A DNA stretch of 23,044 bases from Coemansia sp. RSA 1804 (lineage: Eukaryota > Kickxellomycota > Kickxellomycetes > Kickxellales > Kickxellaceae). The notes under the pieces were generated by a model that was not told the origin of the DNA, searched no databases, and saw only the letters and a list, made by a program, of their open reading frames with translations. Positions 8,337 to 15,033 of the stretch are shown here, piece by piece; within the stretch, counting starts at the first letter, position 1; every line of letters begins with the position of its first letter. The stretch is taken from positions 1 to 23,044 of the forward strand of contig JANBTH010000262.1 of NCBI GenBank assembly GCA_027578815.1, in the 5' to 3' direction. The translations under genes and the position numbers were made by a program.

Positions 8337-9251
8337 TTATCCGCTCCTGAACATTGCAATGTCGTGTTGCTCGATGCTTTCACTTCTCGTGCAGCCTCCA
8401 CAGCCACTTGTGTCTTGGGCTGTGATGTGGCTGGCAGATGCAACTACAATGGCTTTGCCAGCGCTGTCATTACAGTTTGTTTTTGCAGCAGAGTCCAGAA
8501 TTGGGGCAGCAAAATCAAAGTGGTTCCTGGGTGTATGCCCATCGAGCTTGCTAGATACATGTGGTTGGAATACGCCGTGGAAAAGCGGTGAATGTATTGC
8601 GGACCTTGATTCTCCTGACTCCATTCCACGTATGCCCATCTCTGGGTTTGGAAGAGAAAAGTAGAATGTCTCCTTGGTGAGCATATCAACAGCAACATTG
8701 TACCACGCGATAAACGATGTGAACATTCCTACGTACCCGCTGCCACGGAGTATTCTCTCGTTCTGCGACCACTTGCCTATACATGTCAGCAGATTCCCAA
8801 CGAAAAGGAAAAGAAGTAGAATAAACGTGCCCCAGTTGCTTCGTGATGAACCCAGTAAAAATATAAATGTCTGAATTGTCCATACAAGGTAGAAAATGCC
8901 GAGAGATTCTGCACGAATGGTGTTGCTAACAGCGCCCAGGACATCGGAAATGCCAAAGCCTGGGATCAATATCGCGGCATAGGACATCCAGTAGCAGCCG
9001 TATGATGTAAAGACAATGGCACCGAATGCGCTATTTGAGGCAAATGCCCATGCTCCTGCCAATACTTGGGCAAGCCCGCCATAGAAAAGCGCCAAACCAA
9101 CAACAATGTTGGGTGGGGCACCTGAGGCTATTCCTATTGCGCCAGTGTGGAGAGAGGATACAAATGTTGCTACTGCGAATCCAGAGTTCCCAAGTGGCGC
9201 CGGGTTGCTGAACGGCCGCCAGCAATGTCCTTGTGACGTACTAGAGTACAT
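8337..9251 (-). CDS. GPR1/FUN34/YaaH (AceTr) family acetate transporter with long C-tail
   Basis: These are six-helix plasma-membrane proteins that import acetate, or related monocarboxylates, or ammonium; yeast Ato/Ady2 and bacterial SatP are members. The signature NPAPLG sits at residues 16-21, preceded by FS as in FGNPAPLG homologues, and SYGCYW at 83-88 matches the family's SYGGFW block. Six hydrophobic segments fall at about residues 23-40, 48-72, 74-98, 117-134, 141-158 and 171-191, followed by the usual YFSLP (197-201). Two things are odd. The N-terminus before NPAPLG is only 15 residues, where yeast members have about 80. And the frame runs on for about 100 hydrophilic residues (205-304, with TSGCGGC near the end) where most members stop within 20-30. 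The ATG at 9249-9251 is the only in-frame start near the signature. The substrate cannot be told from sequence. Confidence 0.9.
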   Translation of the reverse strand: MYSSTSQGHCWRPFSNPAPLGNSGFAVATFVSSLHTGAIGIASGAPPNIVVGLALFYGGLAQVLAGAWAFASNSAFGAIVFTSYGCYWMSYAAILIPGFGISDVLGAVSNTIRAESLGIFYLVWTIQTFIFLLGSSRSNWGTFILLLFLFVGNLLTCIGKWSQNERILRGSGYVGMFTSFIAWYNVAVDMLTKETFYFSLPNPEMGIRGMESGESRSAIHSPLFHGVFQPHVSSKLDGHTPRNHFDFAAPILDSAAKTNCNDSAGKAIVVASASHITAQDTSGCGGCTRSESIEQHDIAMFRSG

Positions 9252-9953
9252 TTGGCAATTTATTTACCCAAGGGGAAATGAGGATGTAATGATGCCAATG
9301 TGTTGATATGGCGTTTCTACTATACCAGAACAATTGTTTTATTATTGTAAACTAAAACAATCCTATCGGATAATAACCAGATTGTCTACAAAAACAAGCT
9401 CTGAGATGTTTAAAATAAAAGTATAAATAACACAATGCAAAAGTTACAGATTTCAGGGGGAGGAAATAGAATAGACAAAAACTACGCTACTCAGAATCCC
9501 TTGAAGCCTGATCATTCATATTGTTGAGTTTATATTGAAGCAAGTCCGAGAGTCCTAAGCAAGCTCAATGTTAAACGCGCTGAACAGCGGGGATTTTCCA
9601 GTCCCCGTAATGGGAATAGGCAGAGTTATTTTTGTCTATCACAACGGAATAAGCAATGTTGAGGGACTTTTGGTAGCATGTGGGCCTAACATCCTTCTTT
9701 CCGATATTCTTGCAAAATAGGCCCTATTACAACCCAAGAAGGAAAAAAAGCGGGGAAATGAGAGCGGGATTTATGAACCACAAACATTTGGAATAAAAAA
9801 CAGCGCGGTAAATTTCTTTGGTCATCCATTTATCCCTTTGGCAAGCCCAATTAGCAGCACCACGCCAAAGTCCTTCATTTTAGAAAAATAGCCATATCGG
9901 AGAGCAGAAGTAATAAAAAATCCATTTCAAATAGCCAAAAGAAGCAAGTATGG
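9252..9953. other. 702-bp AT-rich intergenic region
   Basis: No reading frame with protein-like features is visible between the transporter start (9251) and the p47 stop (9954). Both genes are on the minus strand, so the left part should be the transporter promoter and the right part the p47 3' region. Notable signals on the plus strand are a TATAAATA box at 9422-9429, a hairpin at 9588-9607 and an Sm-like ATTTTTG at 9628-9634. Several A-rich runs occur near 9740-9800 and 9890-9930. I found no tRNA-like or known spliceosomal RNA signature. Confidence 0.4.
9588..9607. other. Perfect short hairpin (8-bp stem, 4-nt loop)
   Basis: CGGGGATT and AGTCCCCG pair around a TTCC loop, with one G-T wobble as RNA. 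The element stands alone in AT-rich intergenic DNA, about 20 bp before an Sm-like ATTTTTG (9628-9634). It could be part of a small structured RNA, a binding site, or chance; no family is recognised. Confidence 0.35.
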
Positions 9954-11291
9954 TCATAGCGCCCGCTGGACGATCGCCGCATTAGCAATGCCTGCGGCTT
10001 CAACCGTGGTAGATTCGTCGGAAAGTGCCTTAGGAGGCATGACAGTGTTAAGGGTGAACGGGCGTTGAGATGCATCGGGTCTCTGTGACATCACAAATCT
10101 GCACAGATCTCCGACTGTGTGAGACGGGTTGACATTTGCAATGATGCGTGAGCCGTCAACCAGACGAATCTGGACCCGGACTGTAGGCTGGCTGGGATCC
10201 AAGACGATGGTGTTTTCGGATTCAGCGGCGTCTGCTCCACTTGTCGAGGTTCCTCCCGCATGCCGCATGCTGTTCGTAGATGAGCTAACGGTAGTCGACG
10301 GAGTAAGATCGCCAAGACGATGGCCGGTGCCAGAAAATGGCTTTATCGGCGGGGCCGCCGGTGCAACATAGTCCTTGCCGCGTAGATCTGTCACCCTCAT
10401 CTCGACCTGTTGCCCGGGACGCACGTTAAGGACGTCCAGCGGTGCCCTGCCCTGGAGAATTGCCTCAAGGTTCTGCCGATTGACGGGGTCTTCAATGTTA
10501 TGGAGCGGTCCATTGCCAATGCTGAACCCATTGCGCCAAAATGTCAGCTCTCTGATAGCAACCTCACCGCCATCAGGACTGTCTTCCATGTGGCTATCTT
10601 CATCCAATGACGGTGCATAGTCGTCGTCCGAGTCGGTCGCCTCTTGCTTACTATTGCTGCCATTGTCCAGTCGGTGACCACGCCCAGCAAACTGTTTGGC
10701 GGGTTTAGCCACAGTAGGCTCATCAACCCCACCGGGGCCCGGTGCGCCGGTTTCCGATGCGCGGCGCAGAATCCGATCAACTAATGAACCGCGCCTGACA
10801 CCCTCATTTCCACGATCATCTTCATCCTGGCCTCTGGGCATCACCGCCATTCCGCTGTGTTCTCCACCCGCATACCACTCATCAGGCTCTCCTGCATCCT
10901 CGTTATCGGGTCCATTCAGGGTAGAAAGAGTGGCAATGCGCGCTCCAGACCCATGGCGACGACGTGGAACAGAAGATGATGGAGTCGATGGTACTTGTGG
11001 TGCGGACGACACTGCATCATATAAACCTGCAGACGCTACTGGCGCAGCTGTCGGAGGGTGAATATCAGAGCTTGTCGGAATCAAATTAGGGTCTGGCGGA
11101 AGTGTAGAATCGCCTTGGTGGTATGCTGGAGGCAGGCCTTCGGAGAGCGGAGGTTCTTCGTAAAAGTTGCTCAGCGCTGCATTCAGATCCCAGTTGTTGG
11201 CCTCAAGATAGAACTGCGCCTGCTCTTCTGTGCCAGGATTCACAGCAAGCCACTGCTGAATCAGCCCCCTCTGTTCTGCTGCGTCACTCAT
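9954..11291 (-). CDS. SHP1: p97/Cdc48 cofactor p47 (NSFL1C/Shp1): UBA-SEP-UBX protein
   Basis: This adaptor links the AAA ATPase Cdc48/p97 to ubiquitinated substrates in membrane fusion, ER-associated degradation and protein phosphatase 1 regulation. The 445-residue product has the full p47 architecture. A UBA-like domain covers residues 1 to about 47 (key stretch QFYLEANNWDLNAALSNF). A SEP domain begins near 246 (ELTFWRNGF at 248) and a UBX domain spans about 367-445, ending AAIVQRAL. Two p97-binding SHP-type boxes are present: FAGRGHRL from residue 201 and FSGTGHRLG at 319-327. In the UBX loop MPPKAL stands where many family members have FPNKEL. The start is ATG 11289-11291 (MSDAAEQRG); the frame extends 9 codons upstream only to a TTG. 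Its promoter and first 43 codons recur inverted at 11783-12011. Confidence 0.95.
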   Translation of the reverse strand: MSDAAEQRGLIQQWLAVNPGTEEQAQFYLEANNWDLNAALSNFYEEPPLSEGLPPAYHQGDSTLPPDPNLIPTSSDIHPPTAAPVASAGLYDAVSSAPQVPSTPSSSVPRRRHGSGARIATLSTLNGPDNEDAGEPDEWYAGGEHSGMAVMPRGQDEDDRGNEGVRRGSLVDRILRRASETGAPGPGGVDEPTVAKPAKQFAGRGHRLDNGSNSKQEATDSDDDYAPSLDEDSHMEDSPDGGEVAIRELTFWRNGFSIGNGPLHNIEDPVNRQNLEAILQGRAPLDVLNVRPGQQVEMRVTDLRGKDYVAPAAPPIKPFSGTGHRLGDLTPSTTVSSSTNSMRHAGGTSTSGADAAESENTIVLDPSQPTVRVQIRLVDGSRIIANVNPSHTVGDLCRFVMSQRPDASQRPFTLNTVMPPKALSDESTTVEAAGIANAAIVQRAL

Positions 11292-11418
11292 CGTACAGGA
11301 AATAAAGGTGTTGAGCAAATAAATATACGCTGTCTCTATTATTACCTAGAGCGAAAGCGGAATTGAAAAAAAGCAGAATGAGAAATGAGGAATGGAGAAG
11401 ACAAAGCTTTAAAGAAAA
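11132..11418 (-). repeat. Left arm of 0.29-kb inverted duplication (p47 promoter + UBA codons)
   Basis: Read on the minus strand, this arm holds the promoter and leader of the p47 gene and its first 53 or so codons. Positions 11163-11391 are identical, base for base, to 11783-12011 on the plus strand (229 bp; paired coordinates add to 23174). Beyond the core, 11132-11162 differs from its partner at 6 of 31 positions. Also, 11392-11418 differs by two substitutions and a 2-nt indel. Outside these limits no similarity is seen. A TATATTTA element at 11320-11327 lies 28 bp upstream of the ATG and is shared by both arms. Because this copy continues into a complete UBA-SEP-UBX gene, it is probably the source. 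Confidence 0.93.
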
Positions 11419-11882
11419 TTCTAGAAACGCACATGTGCTAAGAGAAAAGAAATTGAAGGATAGGGGACCATCGAAACAGCAAACGTCATAAGCCCAAACA
11501 CACAAAATGTATCACATGACCTTAAAAACGCAATTCTGGTTCCTCTATTGGCTGCTTTTGTATAGGGCTTGGGCTGACACAATGAAACAGCACAATGACA
11601 GAGAAAAGAAAAACCCACACAGTTTTCTCTTTAATGCCTTGGACGTTCTTTTCTCTCTCTTCAGCAAAAACTGTACTTCAAGCTTTGTAACATCTTTTAC
11701 TCATCCCATTTCTATTTCTGTTAATTATTCTTTTCTTGTTACACCTCCTTCCTGTCATTTTCTTTTAAGCTGTCTTCTCCACTCCTCATTTCTCATTCTG
11801 CTTTTTTTCAATTCCGCTTTCGCTCTAGGTAATAATAGAGACAGCGTATATTTATTTGCTCAACACCTTTATTTCCTGTACG
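11292..11882. promoter_or_regulatory. Head-to-head promoter region between p47 and the UBA fusion gene
   Basis: This 591-bp region contains the non-coding halves of both inverted-repeat arms and a 339-bp unique spacer (11419-11757). Each arm carries the same pyrimidine-rich leader (TTCTCATTCTGCTTTTTTTC), the same CTCTAGGTAATAATAG block and the same TATATTTA shortly before the ATG, so the two genes should share core-promoter signals. The spacer is not symmetrical; its right part (about 11640-11757) is T/C-rich. No convincing gene is seen in the spacer. Confidence 0.7.
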
Positions 11883-12042
11883 ATGAGTGACGCAGCAGAA
11901 CAGAGGGGGCTGATTCAGCAGTGGCTTGCTGTGAATCCTGGCACAGAAGAGCAGGCGCAGTTCTATCTTGAGGCCAACAACTGGGATCTGAATGCAGCGC
12001 TGAGCAACTTTAACGAAGAACCCCCGCACTCTGAGGACCTGC
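11758..12042 (+). repeat. Right arm of 0.29-kb inverted duplication
   Basis: This is the plus-strand copy of the p47 promoter, leader and UBA-coding start. The 229-bp core 11783-12011 is identical to the left arm, including 100 bp of non-coding DNA and every synonymous site of codons 1-43. The downstream edge (12012-12042) shows six substitutions, four of them in codons that change the residue (for example Tyr to Asn at codon 44) and none that breaks the frame. After 12042 the sequence enters an unrelated reading frame. The arms are separated by a 339-bp spacer, short enough for hairpin or cruciform formation in single-stranded DNA. Confidence 0.93.
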
Positions 12043-14837
12043 ATTATAGTTCAAATGGCCTAGAGACTGAGCATGGACTCGTCGCTACCGATGTGGCAGA
12101 ATTAAATCAACCACAATCCAGAAGATTGCCCTTGTTTACCATGGGGTCACACTCAGAAGCGAGCGATTCAGATAGTCCAGAAAGTTACAATGAGTCGTTA
12201 TCAGATATTCATAGCCACGGTAACATAAACGATAGTGCGTTAAAGAGAAGTTCAGATATACACAACGATTCCAAATCCAATCTAAAGCAGGAACCACTAA
12301 GCGGTCGGTCGAGTGTTGAAGCTGTCCATGAATGCTGTAAAAGCGCTTCCAATGGACGTAGCAATGCGTGCAACACCAGCATAGGAAAGAATAACAATGA
12401 AAATTCACATAGTCCTTGTACACTCCACCTGTGCAAAGCAACCACCAGTCTCTCACAGCTCCATAGCACACCAAATGGAGAACAGGTCGATTCTCTAGCA
12501 ACAGATAATGAGCGTTCCAAAGTACCACTGGTGACTCCTACGAGATATGATAGACTCGCTAGTGCACCACCTGAGAGGAAGAGCGTGAATTTGCTAAACA
12601 AGAGCGACAATGGCACCAGCGGCGGTGATATATTAGACGAGGAGCGAGAGATATTGGAACCAAACTCTCGCATCAAGGGTAAGGCAATGACTAAAGAGCC
12701 AAATCCCAAGCCAAGGAAAAAAGTTACCGGCAAGAAGCCTCACAATAAGAGGACCGCAAGCACTGCGGCACTGCGAACCCGTATACGACATGGTGGGGGA
12801 GGGAATCGTCGAGACTATCTGCTGGCAAAGCCTTTGCTGAAACCTTCTAACAACGGCGAGGGTGATGGCTCGTATGTTGACTATAGTGGAAACAGCTCAT
12901 TTGGAGACGAAGGTGGCGTAATTCAGACAGATGACCAGCAGCAGCAGCAGCAAACTGGAGATGGCCAACTACCAGCTGCTGATTATAACATGATGGCAAC
13001 AGATGCGAATGTTCTAGATCAGGCGAAGGGTAGCCTCAACTCATCAACGGCAACGCTTGACATTGGTGCTGCGCAAGATGCTGACGACTCTGTTACAACT
13101 GCCAGCATTGACAGTCCACGCCAAGAGGGCGTGGACGAGTTGAATAGCTTTGAAGGCGACAGCGGAAGCAATAACGTGGACCAGCATCAGCACCAGCAGC
13201 AGGAATCCTCCAGAGTCGTTGACTCAGCATCGCCTAAAGCACCATTCTCAGACATCTTGGGAGAAACGAACCTCAACATAGGGTTCCATCAAGGAAATGC
13301 AGACATTAAACACAGCAAAGGCAACAGTCATCATGGTTCAGCTGACATCCGCATGAGCAGCAATGAAGGTAATATCTCGCAAGCGGATTCTATTGAAACA
13401 CAGAGCAACCATGGTGCGGGTGACAGCGGCACTAAACAAACAGGCGCAAGCCTTGGTCGTCGCCAAAGAAGGCATATTCCCGCTGGTCCCTCGGAGCAGA
13501 CGTCATTTCATGGACAAGGCGGCAGCAGCAACAATAGCAGCAGCAGAGTGTCGGATGAACAGGCGACTCATGTAGGCTCGACTCAGACAACATATATAGC
13601 GAAGGGGTCAAAGCGCAACATTGAAACCCAGCGACAGCAGGGTATAGTCGAGAAAGAAGAGGAGGACATGGAGATAGCAAACTCTCATCTGACGGGGGTT
13701 CCTCGCCGCAACAACCGACCAGAAGGGATGTTGCCGCACGTGTTTCTGTTGCCCGACCAGCCCGCATACGGCCAACAGGTGCGCAAGACTGACAGGATGT
13801 ATGCGTTCTCGCGCACGGCGGCACATCCGTTGCTTGAAAGCATGGTCCGCTGTACAGAATTGAGAGAGCAGCGTCTTGTACAGAGTGCTTCGCGCGGGAG
13901 TTCGCGGCCGTGGATGTCGCGCAGAATGCTGACCGAGCCTTCGGAGACTGACTCTCAGATGGAATGGTGGGATTCGCTCATGCCACCTCCACCATCTTCT
14001 GTCCCACGTGAGGAGCAGAGATTGATGTCTGCGCACGGGCCGCGAATGCAATCGACAAATCTTCCTAGCTGGATAATTGAGCCTGATGAAGCAAAGCGTG
14101 CAGTGTATGGCTCCGAGATAGATCTGGCTCCGATCTACGGACAGCACGACTCTGCGGATCCAAGCTGCTCGCATAGTCGCGAGCTTAGAGCACGCGCCAA
14201 GGAGCTCCGAATTTCTCGCCAGCACAATGTTATTGCAGGAAGAAGCAGTGTGCCACCACCTATGCGCATCACTGGGTCTGCGTCTGGTGCGGCTCTGGAG
14301 ACTTGGCGTGGCAGGCGTATTCCCGGTCTTCTCAATGTTGACATGTATGCGGGGGCTGTTGGTCCGCTTGATTCAGCAGGAGTAAAACAGAACAGAGGTT
14401 GGCTCGGAACGGAAACACCGTTTTCTTCGTCGCCTGAGAGCACAAACATCCAAATGACCCGCGGGAACCACCTCGCCCCTCCTTACCGCCGCTATGGCAC
14501 TGTATACGGATACACCGCTGCGAACACGACTGGCACGCGGCCCAGCGGTAATGCAGGCGTGCCTGGTGCTGTGGGAGGAGGAAGCGGCGGCACACAAGCA
14601 TCCTTGAGGTCAAACTCTCGCGGACACGAAAGCATGCCGTCCAGCAGATCGGGCACAGCAGGCATCTGGGAAAATGATCCGCGACGATCCAGCTATTTTG
14701 ACCGCATCTCCGTTGATGAGCCTGGGCCAAACATTGCATCATCAGCTGCTACGCAGACGACGCCTGCTGGTCTTTTACGCAGGGTGATTTCGGGTCTCAC
14801 TGGCGCCACTGCCACTGCTTTTGGTACTTCGCAGTAA
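11883..14837 (+). CDS. Chimeric gene: duplicated p47 UBA domain fused to a 940-residue unknown protein
   Basis: Residues 1-43 are identical to the p47 UBA-like domain, and residues 45-48 (EEPP) still match. The remainder of the 984 residues is not recognised. The first 250 residues after the UBA are Ser/Asn/Asp-rich. Residues about 264-316 form a basic cluster with KPRKKVTGKK and RTRIRHGGGGNRRDY, a plausible nuclear signal or nucleic-acid contact. A short polyglutamine lies at about 352-358. From about residue 600 the composition is more protein-like, with stretches such as MLPHVFLLPDQPAYG, SQMEWWDSLMPPPP (about 690-704) and LPSWIIEPDEAKRAVYG (from about 727). There is no SEP or UBX domain and no SHP box, so p97 binding is not expected. 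The start is the shared ATG 11883; Met87 (12141) could be the start of the ancestral protein. Expression would be driven by the duplicated p47 promoter. The body stays open for 2.8 kb, which argues it is a real gene. Confidence 0.8.
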   Translation: MSDAAEQRGLIQQWLAVNPGTEEQAQFYLEANNWDLNAALSNFNEEPPHSEDLHYSSNGLETEHGLVATDVAELNQPQSRRLPLFTMGSHSEASDSDSPESYNESLSDIHSHGNINDSALKRSSDIHNDSKSNLKQEPLSGRSSVEAVHECCKSASNGRSNACNTSIGKNNNENSHSPCTLHLCKATTSLSQLHSTPNGEQVDSLATDNERSKVPLVTPTRYDRLASAPPERKSVNLLNKSDNGTSGGDILDEEREILEPNSRIKGKAMTKEPNPKPRKKVTGKKPHNKRTASTAALRTRIRHGGGGNRRDYLLAKPLLKPSNNGEGDGSYVDYSGNSSFGDEGGVIQTDDQQQQQQTGDGQLPAADYNMMATDANVLDQAKGSLNSSTATLDIGAAQDADDSVTTASIDSPRQEGVDELNSFEGDSGSNNVDQHQHQQQESSRVVDSASPKAPFSDILGETNLNIGFHQGNADIKHSKGNSHHGSADIRMSSNEGNISQADSIETQSNHGAGDSGTKQTGASLGRRQRRHIPAGPSEQTSFHGQGGSSNNSSSRVSDEQATHVGSTQTTYIAKGSKRNIETQRQQGIVEKEEEDMEIANSHLTGVPRRNNRPEGMLPHVFLLPDQPAYGQQVRKTDRMYAFSRTAAHPLLESMVRCTELREQRLVQSASRGSSRPWMSRRMLTEPSETDSQMEWWDSLMPPPPSSVPREEQRLMSAHGPRMQSTNLPSWIIEPDEAKRAVYGSEIDLAPIYGQHDSADPSCSHSRELRARAKELRISRQHNVIAGRSSVPPPMRITGSASGAALETWRGRRIPGLLNVDMYAGAVGPLDSAGVKQNRGWLGTETPFSSSPESTNIQMTRGNHLAPPYRRYGTVYGYTAANTTGTRPSGNAGVPGAVGGGSGGTQASLRSNSRGHESMPSSRSGTAGIWENDPRRSSYFDRISVDEPGPNIASSAATQTTPAGLLRRVISGLTGATATAFGTSQ

Positions 14838-14865
14838 TGTGCGCGCGTTGGCTAACCCACGAACT

Positions 14866-14871
14866 TTTATT
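14866..14871 (-). terminator. Possible poly(A) signal of the Zn2Cys6 gene
   Basis: AATAAA on the minus strand, about 165 bp past the regulator's stop codon. It lies only 28 bp from the end of the convergent fusion gene, so use of this signal would make the two 3' ends overlap. Confidence 0.3.
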
Positions 14872-14994
14872 TCAGTTCTAGTTTTGGATTATTCCGTAAA
14901 AGCAGCAAGTCTGTGAGAAAGAGCCGCTCATGCCGTATTTTAACGAAAGCAGAGTAAATTCACTAGAGGTTTAGAAAAGACGGCTTTGATGCTC

Positions 14995-15000
14995 AATAAA
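14995..15000 (+). terminator. Possible poly(A) signal of the UBA fusion gene
   Basis: AATAAA, 157 bp past the stop codon at 14837 and about 35 bp short of the convergent regulator's stop. It is the only canonical hexamer on this strand in the 196-bp intergenic gap. Confidence 0.4.
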
Positions 15001-15033
15001 TTATAAAAATACAGCAGATAAGCACCGGGCAAG

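Noticed and set aside
11291..11318. Nine-codon N-terminal extension of p47 and of the fusion protein
   Set aside because: The extended frames begin at TTG, not ATG, in both arms; the ATG giving MSDAAEQ fits the p47 family start.
11132..12042. Inverted repeat as an amplification or assembly artefact (chimeric fold-back)
   Set aside because: An artefact would copy exactly and end abruptly. Here both edges of the arms carry several substitutions and an indel, the junction stays in frame, and a 2.8-kb open frame follows. Long reads would settle it.
11808..12044. Minus-strand frame antisense to the right UBA arm
   Set aside because: It is the mirror of an identical antisense frame over the left arm, arising only because the arms are duplicates.
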